Source: Osmia lignaria lignaria (taxonomy: Eukaryota; Arthropoda; Insecta; Hymenoptera; Megachilidae). Taken from it: a stretch of 64,000 bases of DNA. The translations under genes were made by a program, and so were the position numbers. Positions 14,249 through 26,871 of this stretch are shown here, one piece after another; the stretch's first letter is position 1; each line of letters begins with the position of its first letter. Under the pieces are notes generated by a model, which made no database searches, had not been told where the DNA came from, and worked only from the letters and a program-made list of their open reading frames with translations. The stretch spans positions 10,850,001-10,914,000 of the forward strand of contig NC_135032.1 of assembly GCF_051020975.1 (NCBI RefSeq). Reading direction: 5' to 3'.

Positions 14249-14818
14249 CTTATTTTTTATCTTCTATAAATTCTTCTCGACCCACTTTAATTTTGTAAAA
14301 TAATTTATGCGTACTTTTTTCGAGAAAACACCCTCGGATACCGAAATTCTAATTTCAACCCCCTACGAAAATAATAAAAAATACAACCCTTAATAACACA
14401 TTGCTCAGCATTCCCAGAGACACTAGTTCCTCTTTCGTACGTACTCTCGAGGGTTAAATAAAGGGTGTCGTTCGACGCATTCGTAGTTAGCCACTTCAAC
14501 ACGTTACCATGTAAAAGTTCGCCGAGTATGAAACTCGTGCAACTAAGGCGCGGGAGTAAGGGGGTGGGTTAGGTGGAGGAATACTTTCGTTATTTGTAAC
14601 TCGAGACACGGGTGTATCCCGCGGATGTTCCCCTCCGCGAACTTCAACTCCCGACGTGTCTGGCTGGCAGGAACTGGTCGCGAAGATCGTAACGAGAGAG
14701 GACAAGCCGTCGTCGCGTTTGTAATTTCAACGCCCGAAGACAGTATTCATCCTCGGTGCCGAGAGCGGCAACCTGCTCGTTCGAGTGTAAGAAGTTTCAC
14801 GTGAAATGTCGCCGGCTA

Positions 14819-14852
14819 CCTATACACACACATATATATATGTATGTATGTA
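14819..14852. repeat. Simple repeat (AC/AT/TGTA)
   Basis: A short microsatellite: ACACACAC runs into ATATATAT and then TGTATGTATGTATA. No other significance is visible. Confidence 0.8.
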
Positions 14853-15132
14853 TAGTGTATCTCGACGACACTCCTGACTCACAGACGACTCCTTTTCTTT
14901 TCGAGCGGAAATCTCGCAACCGTAACGTTTTCGACGTCGACGGAACGGAACTCGATTATCCAACGCATCGAGCTCCAGCGATTCATGCAAATTAAGTGCA
15001 CCGTGCACTCGTTAGTTTCACGATCAACCACGTGATGCTTGATCCTCGTAATATGTAGTTCTTTCACTTCAGCTGATCTTTAGGGGTTTCAACCCTTCCA
15101 GCTGATATCGGGGTTAAACTTTACTTTAGGGG

Positions 15133-15396
15133 ACACACAAATTTTCGACATTTTTCTTTTTTAATCTATAGTTTTTGATGCGTAGAATTTGAAAATTCTA
15201 ATGAATTTAATATCTAATGAACACACAAATTTTCGACATTTTTCTTTTTTAATCTATAGTTTTTGATGCGTAGAATCTGAAAATTCTAATGAATTTAATA
15301 TCTAATGAACACACAAATTTTCGACATTTTTCTTTTTTAATCTATAGTTTTTGATGCGTAGAATCTGAAAATTCTAATGAATTTAATATCTAATGA
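15133..15396. repeat. 88-bp tandem repeat, three copies
   Basis: Three head-to-tail copies of an 88-bp unit start at 15,133, 15,221 and 15,309 with ACACACAAATTTTCGACA. Copies two and three look identical; copy one differs by a T/C at the GAATTTG/GAATCTG position. Such high identity points to recent duplication. Each unit ends in an AT-rich segment with a short self-complementary stretch (GAAAATTC). No open frame runs through it. Confidence 0.92.
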
Positions 15397-17931
15397 ATTT
15401 TCCATTGGGGGATGAAGCGTCGAATTTAAGGGGTTGAACTGTACAAAGGTGAAAAATTGAATAGACGTAATTTTGAAGGCACCATAGGGTATTTGCACAA
15501 ATGCTTTTGCATTTAATTACAATTTGCAATCATGAAAGTACACTCTCTTTTGAAATAAATTAAAGAAGAGAACTATGTTAATCAGTTTTTGTAATAATAC
15601 TAGAAAGAGAGAAGATTATTTATCCGTAGAATTTTTATTAAACGCGTGCGTTCTTTCAACGTGCAAACACGAAAAGAATCATCAGAACCTGGCTGGAACG
15701 AAGTAAAATATTTAAAATCAAGAAAAAAGAAAAAGGAAAAACGTAAACGTAGGTGCCATGCTTGGTGCGCACAATTTTCTGAATATAAAATCTTGAGAAG
15801 AACTCCGCTCAGAAATTCTGGCTCGTAATTAACTGAAACTCGTCGGTGATGTTGAACGTTCTAAAAGAAAAAATGTAAACACGTTCTTAGAAACACCCTG
15901 GAACTCTTAACGTCTGCGCAATTATGAATGTAGTATTGATCAGCGTAAAATAATTAAACTGCTAAAAGAACCGGCTCCTGGTGCATTCAAACTTTCATCT
16001 AATATTATACACCGTGTTGCATCCTTCGGATACTAACGGTGAAACTTTGTTTTCACTGATAAAACGATATTATTATTCATGGCAACTTTTTGCTTATTAG
16101 TTTTATATTAGCTAACTTATTACTTGAATTTTTCTATTTAAAAAGACAATAGAACTGATGTGGATATGTGAAACAAAATAAATTTTAACTTAAAATTTTT
16201 TTACCTTTTTTCAAACGTTGGTATTAGTATTCTATTTTAAAGTTACTTGTTTAATTTACTAAGGGGTGAAACTACCCTGGAAATTTCAAATGAAAAAATA
16301 TTGATAAGATGAAGGAAACCTGTGTCCAACCATAAAATTTAGAATAAAAGTACGAATTAAAGAAAAACTATATCAGTAATCATAAAATCTCGACGTACTC
16401 TCCCAGAAAATTTAATGTAGATCCTAAAAATTCGAACAGTTTTTGTTTTAAATGACAATTACAGTTTTTATAGACTGCGTCGTAAAAAACTGCATCAAAT
16501 GCAGGACTCGACTATTCCACCTCCTGTGCCGCCATTTTGGCTCTGATTTTACATCTCAATATTCCAAATTGCAGAAAAAAACTCGTTTTATAAATACCTG
16601 TAAAAATGTCTTTCATATCTTTTATACTTTTAAAGAAAAAAAATATTTAGTAAGTTAGTTCCTTGGTCCTAAGATTAAGGGTAGTTTTACTCCCTATGAA
16701 TTAATTCATCGATTCAATATCTAATGCTTATTATATTTATATTATTTATACTTGTGAGAGGCAAGACGTGAACGCAAAATAATGAAAAGTGCCGATTACT
16801 TATAATGAGTAATATCTATTCAATTAACATGATCAGTCGATACAGATTCATAAGGACCAAATTAAATTTGCGATCGAGCTCGTATAAATCGTATTAAACC
16901 TTCGAGTATCATTTTCCATTCCGTCGAATATTTCCAATTTGCACCCCTCCTGTCCCTCGGACCTTCATTGAAGTCTATACCCATCGTGATAGCTACAACC
17001 ATTCGTCTGTCCTTTGACCGTGATACTCTACGCTCGAAGGCAGAATGCTTTGAAAGTCATCTGCATATCGCATTCGACGAAGAACTGAGGCAACGGCCGG
17101 TGTCAGAACAGTTTGATCACTTTTCAGAGGGTTAAGAACCGTGATGGTCATAATTGGACAGTGCTACACTGAAGAATTGCAGGGAAATTTAAATATTGAG
17201 AAAATAAAACCGAAAAACCGAAAGTGTAATATGAAATTTTATCTTTGATCAGAATTTAATCATCAAACGTTACAGAAATCAATTGTCGTAATTGAAATTA
17301 AATGTAAATATGGAAAATATAGAATTTATATTGGAATTTAATCTCTGTAAGAGGACGTAATTAAATGGAATGTAATTTCGATGGAAAATAAATCAAAATT
17401 TTGTCGCATGAAATTTTTTATAAATTAGAAACGAATATTAAAATTTGGAAATTTTGTATTTTCTGTAAGTATCGGGATATTTCAAAGTTTTCTTTCTAGA
17501 AGAATTATTCTATGAGAGAAAATTTAAATATTTCTTCGCCATTAGATACAACTTTTATCGAACACCCTTATGTATCATTCCAGAATGGAACATCCTGTTT
17601 ATCGTATACTGGTTAGTACATGCCACTGGAACTACCTGAATATCTCTGTGAATACTAGCGTTAGGGAAAATTGGATCGAACGAATATTGCCTGGCTTAAA
17701 AGAGTTCATACTCTGCTACTACTCAAACTTTCCTCATCGTTTGCAATTTCCAAGATTTCGAGGCATCCACCGTCAATTTCTTCGCACATTTTTCCTTTAT
17801 TAAATAACTAATGCTCTGTTGTAATGAAAGATATTCTTCCTTATTTATTAAAATAATCAATTTTTCTTTAAAAAAAAGATATTTTATCAACGTTAGATAA
17901 GAAACTTCCTAAACCTTAATAAAAATTAAGG
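15397..17931. other. Non-coding AT-rich stretch
   Basis: No gene is supported. It contains one TA-flanked inverted-repeat element (16,260-16,696) and otherwise AT-rich unique sequence with scattered poly-A/T words. Confidence 0.55.
16260..16696. mobile_element. MITE-like element with 19-bp terminal inverted repeats
   Basis: The left end TAAGGGGTGAAACTACCCT matches the reverse complement of the right end, TAGGGAGTAAAACTACCCT, at 16 of 19 positions. Both ends begin with TA, the target dinucleotide of Tc1/mariner-type elements. The interior (about 400 bp) has no recognisable transposase. An old non-autonomous element is the simplest reading. Confidence 0.6.
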
Positions 17932-17959
17932 CGGACCATGGAGAGAGGCTCAATTTTAA
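17932..17959 (+). repeat. Dispersed 28-bp motif, copy 3
   Basis: Begins CGGACCATGGAGAG, followed by AGGCTCAATTTTAA. It is nearly identical to the copy at 60,798 and differs from the 14,221 copy at four positions. Confidence 0.65.
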
Positions 17960-20900
17960 TCGAATTTTGAATTTTATATTAATTTCAAGGATTAAGCATA
18001 TTTTATAAATAATAAATATAATATTTTAACGAAATTAGTTATTGAAAATCTGTCAAATAAATCTACCATTTCATCTGCAACAAGCTACACAATAAAATGA
18101 ATATAATAATTATGAACCATTGAAAATCTATTTCATAGAATTGTACATCAAACAGTGCTGTCACTATGACAAATTCACGGCTGCATAAATATTTGCAAGA
18201 GTAAAAGGACCGCGTATCGACAATGGGGCGGCACAAAGTGCGGTTATCGCAAGATTTTAATATCCAATTATCAACGCGTTTCATCGCTAATTTTATATTA
18301 CGTGTGTTCGACGGCCGGGCCAATAAGATTCGGCGCATAGAATCGATTTAAATTTGCGGAATACCTGGACCGAATAGTTGAAATTATTCAACCAAATGAA
18401 CGAGTCGGTTGAAAATTCGAATAATAGCAGCGCGTACGCGCCGCAATTATATGTTGTTTCAATAAATTCGAACTGGTTCCTACAAGAGAGCAGCCCCAAC
18501 TTCCCGCCGTCCCGCTGTTAACTTTTCTAAACGGACAAAGGCCCGACGGCGAACGGAATAATTAATTTTAAATTAAAGGCCCGCGATGTAATTAAATATG
18601 AAACACAATGAATCTCCATCTCGATTGTCCGATTGAAAGAAACAATTTTTTAACGGAGGAAGTTATATAATCGATGTGTCTCGAATGGTCAACTTTCGAG
18701 ACTAATAATTTTATAATATAATATATGGTCAGTCATGAAAGTCTTCGCAGATTCCATAAAAAGGCCATTTTAATTGACCCTCGTGAGATTATTATAAAAA
18801 AGAAATGAATTTGATTTATTGTTTTATAAAATAGAAAGAATTTTTTTAGTGTGGTATAAGAAATACAAATAAATACTTGAAAGATAAAATTATTTTGTTA
18901 AATTACATTATCAACTGGATTGCATAAACATAATCAGGCGTTTTCCGTTAACGGATCATCGCGAACCTCAAACATATCGATCGATTACGATCAACCGAAA
19001 TCCAAACTGATCGATTATTTATTGATATTCGAACGTTTGCACATTTTCCGCTGGACTATTCGAACGCGACCGTTTGCTGACCACGATCTCGATTGAAAGC
19101 CTCTATTTAATCGGTATCCACGTGATCTGATTTGGCCCAACTAATTGAGCGGCCTGGTGACGCATGAAAACGAGAAGAGCAAGCATCGGAGGCTTGAAAC
19201 TTCGATTGTTTCTGTCGATGACAGTAGAGACACTTGGAAGTTTTTGATGACACGTGAATTTCTACAGAAACACTTATTATCTACTTGGTGAAAATGATTT
19301 TATATGGATAACAGGGACAAAACTAAATAGTATTGAAATACAGAAGAAGGATTTGATAAATTAGGTCAATTTGATCTTATTGATTAAGAAGTGGTGTATC
19401 TTGCTATATTTCAATCCCTCCAAGCACCCAGAATTTCAACTCTTATTTTAACCCTTATTTCATAGCATTCAAATCATTTCGAAGTGCAAGGATTAACACG
19501 AGAAAAGGTACACGACAAGAGGATGCGTATAATACCAGCAACACGTCGAAGGATAAGGGAGGGAGCAAATACACCCTCTATCATACACACGCGTCCGGCT
19601 ATGTTGTATTAATTTTCGTTTGCCGGCCTTTCGTTGCTTAATCGAGACCACATTGTCCGCGGGCACAATCGAGTGGAATCAATCGATCGAGCGAAATTCC
19701 GTATTCCCCACGAGGATCGAACCCGTTCAAAGAATGGACCGCGTGGTTACAAGCGAAATTCGTACGAATCCATAGTATTAACGAACCTCCTTTCCTACCC
19801 ACTTCTACCGTATTCTATCATTTTTGTTCAACGAATAGTTAGAGACAGTATCTTGCAAATATTTGAAGAAATTGGTCACTGAATTCTTTGATAAACTTTT
19901 AAGATTTTCAAGATTCCTGTATCTTCGAAAATTTATCATTTTCAAAGGTAAATAAAATTTCCATTGGCTATAATTTTTAAAAATATTCAAATAAAATAAT
20001 GGGTAATTATTTACCCAAAACTTTCAGATACCTAATGAAATATTAACATTCTCCAAATTTTCAACCCTTTTTTTTTTAATTTCCAATCCTCAAATGACAC
20101 CCCATCTACCCCCCGATTCATCCCTCTTCAACATCCGAAGAAAACACAAGAGAATGCAGCTTGTTCGAGTCGCCAAGGAAATTAACCCATCCGTGATGTT
20201 ATATCCAATGACCGTTAGTGAATTCGACTAAATCCAGTGAACATCTCTCGGCAGTAGGTACGATAGGAAGCGTTAATGCAGAGAAGTTCCCGAGGAACTT
20301 ACACGGGAACCGTTTCCTTGTTCCGTCTAATTTCACAGCTTTGTATCCCCTTAAGGTCCAGGTTTCGGTTACAAGCAAGCGAGGTATCTGTTGCTGGATT
20401 CTCCATTCGGATCACCCAACTCCCACGCACACGACCGTCGAGACCTCGAATAGAAACGATATGCCTCGAAAACTCGCCCCTCGTGGAAACGAGTGTCGTT
20501 ACGTGGCTCGTTTTCCGGGTTTAATTAAATGACGTGCAAAACGGGTAGCACGGATTCGCTTTTCAGCGGAAGCTGCCGCTGAGACGGGTCAACCGTAAAC
20601 CAGAAACGCGAGCTTCCAGTCGCTCGTCTGTATTAACGTACTACAATGTTGTTTCTACCGACGAGTCCCTTGCCTTTACCCGAAAATCATATGAATCGAG
20701 GGGATGGTTCATGCTAGCGATTTTAACGTGATTTATTTTCCATTTTGTTTATCGTATTCAAAGTTGCTTTTAGAAATTTTTAAAAATGAAAGTTTGAAGA
20801 AACTCGGCTGATTTTTTGTACACTCGCGATCAACAAAACAGTGATAATGAATTCCTGAGTAGAAATTAGTTACGCCAGCTCAGTTTGCTATGTTTCAACC

Positions 20901-21690
20901 AGGAAGGAGTTACCTTCCTCGAAGGTATAATTAAAAATTAATCAAGAATAATTAATTTACATTATACGTGACATATGTTAATAGGACAAAGTTATTACAA
21001 AGAATCTTATTTTTGAGCAAATAGAAAAGCACCTTCCACAAATGGAAAAACTTGAAAACTAAACTTGCACATTAGTGTTGAAGTAATTAAAACTCTCCTA
21101 TCCATAAATTAATTAAAATTAATGTAAAGTTGGAAGAATTTTCTCGTCGTCATCTAAGACCAAACCCCTCTCGACAATTAAGATAATAACAGAATTTCTG
21201 CAATAGCAAAGTTACAAAAACGAATTTACGTAACACCTTCTATATCATTCGAAGCATTTCCTGTAGAAAGGAGCTGTTAATGGTAGTTGTGAAACGAAAT
21301 AAAATTCCAGCGAACATTTTTATAATTACCCGGCAAAAGTCTTCATTATTTAAACATAACGTATATTAATTAGAATTGCATTACAAAATGAAACTTATGT
21401 AAAACAGGTGTGTATTCATTTCAATCGTGGAAACCTCTTTATATTTCCTTTATTTTCATCATTTTCCCAACGCGTACGTTTCACTTTGATACATTACAGT
21501 TACATAAAGCGTGAATTAATTTTCTTTTACTTTTTAACAACAAAATATCCAGTTTCATTTTAACGCCCTCACCCTCGCTATCAAAACTCGTCCGAGGATA
21601 AGAGAAGCCGCACAATAATACTTCATAAACTTTTAATTACAGCAGCTTATTTCATGTTGGCGACCACAGAAAGTGGAATACCACCGGAAC
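17960..21690. other. Non-coding stretch
   Basis: No gene is supported. Between about 18,170 and 18,660 the sequence mixes CpG-containing words with many TAATTAA/ATTAAA homeodomain-type cores. This is a composition often seen in conserved insect regulatory DNA, but conservation cannot be judged from one sequence. Confidence 0.4.
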
Positions 21691-22660
21691 GAATCTAATT
21701 TATATTTACCGTCCAATGGATGGAAACGAATCTATCCTCGATTAACGACACCGGCCAAGGGTACTTGCTTAAGAACCGATACATCGTCGGATCGATATCG
21801 ATCGCGGTGAGACCGCTACACTCTTTATTACCCCATATCCCGATACAAATTAATCTTCCACTGATTGACCTTTCGCTCGCGAACAAGCTGAATTCGCGTT
21901 GACTTTATGCAAATTGAAACAATATACACCGCGGTAATACCGTCTACCTCTCGTCGAACGCACATCCAGTTCCGTGTTAATTGCGAGTTTCTCTGCGATC
22001 CGTGGCAATTAACGACCACGATGTAAACGGCCCGCGATAATAGCCTTGAAAAGGATAGCTTCTATCGACGGAAAAATCAGTTTAACCCTTTATTGCCGGG
22101 ATGAACACCAGAGAGACTTCGCTAATTCTCTTCTTTTTAATTGTAGTGTCGAGGAAAATAGGCTTTCTTAGGAAAAATAACTAACTTATTTTTTCTTAAG
22201 TAGAATTACACGGTAAAAATAAATTTCCATATTTATACACAAATAAATGAAAAATCCTAAATATGGTACCTCGATACTAGGGAATTAAAAAAAGGGTACG
22301 AAGGATAAAAAAAACCGCAACAACCATTAATTATCGATGACATTAGACGCGAACGTTACTGAAACGAGCATCATTAAAACCTCATTTGCGCGGGCTGATC
22401 GCATTATCGCGGCTGCCTTTTTCGATACCGAATTCGAAATTTTAAATGGAAGCTTTTATAACGCGTAATTATAACGCGTATTCCCTCACTCATCTTGATG
22501 CCGGCGGGTAGCAACGGGAACGAAGGAAAAGCGAAAATACACCGTCGGTTTCATTCAGAGTCATACACGGACGTGTGTGTGCGGGCACGGGCGTAACGAA
22601 GGTAATTACATGCACGCGATACGAAAGCGAAAGGGTCCATTACACGTCCACTCGAGGCGG
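21690..22660. promoter_or_regulatory. Possible cis-regulatory segment
   Basis: Compared with its AT-rich surroundings this segment has many CpG-bearing words interspersed with AATTAA cores. It contains the direct repeat TATAACGCGTAAT/TATAACGCGTATT at about 22,457-22,482. No open frame in it resembles a protein. Calling it regulatory is inference from composition only. Confidence 0.25.
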
Positions 22661-23736
22661 GAAAATACGGTTCACAATATCGCTATACGACTACCCCTTC
22701 CATTTCGATTTTTATGAAACTTAATACACTCGTGAATCCAACACGGAATTGTAACTCTTTGAAACGCTTTTTCAGGTGTCTGAGCGTTGCTTCGAGTGGC
22801 GCTCTCGTTTCGATGGGTCTTCAAAACACGATTTTCACGAGCTTTTAAACGGTAACGCGATTTTAATTCCTATTCGGTCTTTGGAGATCTTTGTGGAAGT
22901 TATACACTTTATTCTAGCAAATGATACCAATATATAAAAGAATATCTAAATTTAATCTAGGATGGTAATAAAATACTTTAATAAGAAAATATTAGCTTGG
23001 CAATATTATAGAATTAATTAAAAAATTCTAGGAGCTGATATTTTCATTAACATGAAAGCTATCTGGGTTCAAACGATCTCTCATCTTTTTCTTTTTCAAC
23101 TGAAATCAATTTCTTCTGTTTTCCCTGTTTCCCAATATTTTTGCTATCTACCATAAGTAGGTACTTCTTACACTCTCAAGTTGTAACGTAACGTCTGGTA
23201 AGTCTCAAAGGTCTGCAGCAGCCTTTGCAAGATTTATTTCCAAAAACCCTTCGTGACTGGAAACACAAGTCTGGAAACGTATTTTCACAAGAAGTTAAAA
23301 CCGTTCTTTTTTCGGTGTAAGCCGACCGCGACGTGCTGCTACAGAAAATGGTCGGAGGAAGAATCTTTATATGGAGAGAGAATTACTTTTGAACAGAATT
23401 GGTAAAAAGTAGAGCAAGATGAAACTAGCAGAGTCCTTTTAACAAATCTTCTTGAATTTTTGTATACAGTATTCTCTCGTTATATTGCCAGGTGAGAGAC
23501 TTAATTTTCACTCTTGATAAATGTAACATTGGAAAAAATTTTCCACCCCTTCTAACCCTTTGGCAATATAATGAAAATCTATTATAATACGTTTAAAATA
23601 TATTTTTAAGGTACCCTTGTTCATCACATTACAGTGTCCCACAATTACTTCCATAGATTGTCCAGAAATTCATCTCTGGACGAGAAGGATAAATGGTACA
23701 GCAATGGTACAAAATATCAACCGATCGTTCCTATCG

Positions 23737-23850
23737 ATGAAAGTAACAATTACAATCTTTTTAGCAGTGTCTGCCATCCTCTCCCGATTGATTACCATCT
23801 GCTTCTCTTTCCCTTCAATACGCAACGTGACGGATAACATAGGTACGAAC
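23737..23850 (+). CDS. Candidate signal-peptide first exon (weak)
   Basis: An ATG at 23,737 opens a peptide starting MKVTITIFLAVSAIL, with a lysine followed by a hydrophobic stretch, as in a secretory signal. The frame runs to ATA-G at 23,850, followed by GGTACG. A donor there leaves phase 1, the phase needed by the acceptor at 26,870-26,871 of the chitin-binding gene. The implied intron is about 3 kb. Against it: an arginine soon after the hydrophobic stretch and a mediocre donor. It could equally be chance; the true first exon may lie outside the window. Confidence 0.2.
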
Positions 23851-25060
23851 TGGTAGGCAAATTGCGGCTGGATTTCTACGTTTGCGCGACATATTGTAGC
23901 GGTGCGACAGGAAAACTCGACGTGTCCGGCAGAATGTCGTGCCGATTCATCGGTATCTCGATACGGAATATTAATTGGAGGCTATTGGTTTCCCGGATTA
24001 CCGTTATTTCGAACGCACGTGACTTGGAAGCTTGACGGACCCGGAGTTTCGTCGCGAGACGACTGCCAGATAGATGCAAACGGAATTCGGAAGTTGCCTT
24101 GGGTGTCCACTGTCTCTCCCTCCCAAGATAGGGGGGAGATGTATCGGAAAATGAGAAAATTTATCGATAATAAGATTCCCGACCCAATTGCTTTGCGATT
24201 TCCTCAGAAAATTATTATACAGTCCCTTATTTTATTTTTTGAAATAAAATCTCACAGCTATGAAAGAGTTATTCTTCTTCTTTTTTTACAAAAGCAACGA
24301 AAAATTCTGGGAAAAAAGGAAGAATTATTTTCTGGATATAAAAAAGTAGAGAAGTCAAATCCATCGTGAAACATGCTACGATTTATCATAGAACGTACAG
24401 TTTGAAAAAAAAAAAAAAAGGAATTCATTCGATAGCGTCACATTCGTTTCAGAACAAAATCCTCCCGTTTCCTCGTTGCCTATTCTGTCTTGTTGGCGTA
24501 TTCGACAGGGTGAAAAAATATATACACGGCCACGTAATAGAAGGCAATCGTTACAATCGTAATTCAGAACGGTGGACAGAAAGAGCGAAACCGGTGGACA
24601 ATTGATATCGCCTATGGAAACTGATAAAGTCGATACAGCCAATTGGCAACGGGGCGAAAAATTACGGCGACCGCAGGTTTTATTTATTGTACCGGGCGAC
24701 GAGACGAAGGGCCGTGTCAAACAACCAGATCCAATACACAATCGGCGAAAATCAACTCGTCTACAGGTGTATATATATCCATAGACGAAAACGAAAGTTC
24801 TTTAACGAGTGAAAAACTACCCGCTAGCCTTTTTCCGCGAAATATTACGTGGTTCGGGTACGAAATGGAATGCGAGAGGACAAAAGCGTGCCGACGAAAC
24901 AAAAGAAAATTGAGGACAGGGTAATCGAATAATGAAGAATTGTGTACACGGATAGAAGGAAGTTCGTTACTCGTACAAACTGTAAATATGGATATGGATA
25001 TGAAGCTTTGACTGTGACCAGTGGCAATTTAACCATTTTCGGGGAAAATTTATAACCGAA

Positions 25061-25380
25061 GAGGATAGAAGACTTAGGAAATCCTGGAAGCTTAAGTTTC
25101 GAAAACGTGGAAAATTTAGAAATTTTGGCAGGCTTAGAAAAGTAAGAAATTGAAAATTTAGTAACTTAAGAAAATTTGAAGAGCTAAATGGAAGCTTGGA
25201 AAGCTTAGAAGTTGAAGATTCAGAATAATTGAAAATTAATGCTCAGAAAAGTAGAAAATTTAAGATTTGAAAAGCTAAAAAATCTAAAATTTGGAAAATT
25301 AAAATTTAGAAAGTTTAAAAGGAAAAACCTTGAAAATTTATAAAATTCCAAAAATTGTGAAAGCTAAAATTTCAAAAAAA
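25061..25380. repeat. Low-complexity purine-rich tract
   Basis: The plus strand is almost a continuous series of degenerate GAAAATTTAGAA and AAGCTTAGAA words with few C residues. It looks like an old, slipped minisatellite of roughly 12-20 bp units. No coding frame. Confidence 0.6.
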
Positions 25381-26871
25381 ACCCAGAGCTGCAATATATC
25401 CCTCCACTAATGTAACCCACCTCATCTGATCAATATTTCCCAACACAGACCTCAAAATGAGAAAAAAATTCAAAAATAAAAGACAGAATCTTCCAAAAAA
25501 GAAAATCCTAAGAGACGATATATCAACCCCTTGAAATGCTTGATGTGGTCAACAGGTTTAAACACCGCCTTAACTCGCGGTTCAAAATCAGATTTCTGTA
25601 AAAGGGGTAAAGTAAAGAGAGACAGATGTCCAGTTGGCCAGAAGGATGATGGCCTTGCATCTTTATGCAGATACAGACATCGCTGGTGGAGCTTTGTAAA
25701 TTTTCAGGACGAGCACCTCTTTAGGGGTCGTGGCACACGCGCTTTGCGGATTTTTCAATCACGTTCCGTACTGACAGGATTAATAAAGCGGCCCGCGCTA
25801 CGCGGAGAGTTTCCAGACTCATTTCATGCAGAATCGAATTGGATTTCCAGGTCGGGGTCGGTGTATATCTCCTCTCTATACCTGTGTGTATGTATAGATA
25901 TGTATGTGTGTAACAGAGATACGACCAGCGCGCGTTCATCCCTTTGATGTGCCATGCTCGAATACCATCGAGCTTTCTCTCAGCGATACCGCTTTGCACT
26001 TTGTTACATCGCCACTAAATAATCGGTTTATAAAAATTCATAGCGAGTCTAGCGGAACGATGAGTTTATATCCTGCCACACGTTTGCGACCTGCGTCTGA
26101 ACAATGGAAGGATCCTTCTTCTTGAATATGATAAATGTCCCTTCAGCTTCATCCTTTATTACTATACATTTAGTTAATGTGCAAAAAGGTGTTTTAACTC
26201 CACGTTTTATAGGGTTGGGCTATATATTAAATTCTAATGTTAGGAAAGCTAAGGGTGTATGGTCATTTGAGAGAATAATATATGTGAGAAGTTATGAAGA
26301 GTATTTCTTGCAAGTGGATATTATCCTGAGAATTGCATAAATTCTAGTCCTTTTAATCATTTTTCTTTTTATTGAGAAAGTAACAATGATTTCAATATTC
26401 TACTTTAAAAAATAAGTTGGATATTGTATAGTTTCTTTCAAAAGGTATGGATTTGTTACTATTTTGCAGACGTTTAAAATTTAAACGAGAACGTGGGGAA
26501 AGAGAAATTGAAAAATCCCAGCTGGGGTGTTCTTATCTGACCCCGTGGTATCAGTATTCACCGGACGTTATTCTAGCGGATTTATTCCATTCTCTGCAGA
26601 AGTATTTATGTTAAGGCTAAAAAATTAAACGGTCAAAGAATTCTACGATTCGAAACCTATATTTTTATTTAAAAAAGCTAGAATAATAACTGATGGAAAG
26701 TGATGAAAAATATAATTATTGCAAAACCGCTATCAAATTTTTAATTTCAAAAATAAATAGTATAAAAAATGATCTATTCAAGTGAAATAAGACAATAAAA
26801 TTTCTTAAAAAATTTTTATACTTTCAAATAGCTATCTCCACAAATTACTAATTAAAATTTCTACCCCTTAG

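Larger units (their letters stand above)
22661..26871. other. Non-coding stretch upstream of the chitin-binding gene
   Basis: Probably intron or 5' region of the downstream chitin-binding gene. It contains a possible signal-peptide exon (23,737-23,850), a strongly strand-asymmetric A/G-rich tract (25,061-25,380) and a poly-A run at about 24,406-24,419. The 155-codon frame around 23,902-24,369 starts at a GTG, has no domain and is not called. Confidence 0.4.

Noticed and set aside
23902..24369. 155-codon open frame on the plus strand
   Set aside because: GTG start, no domain, tail of K/F/L-rich sequence typical of AT-rich non-coding DNA.
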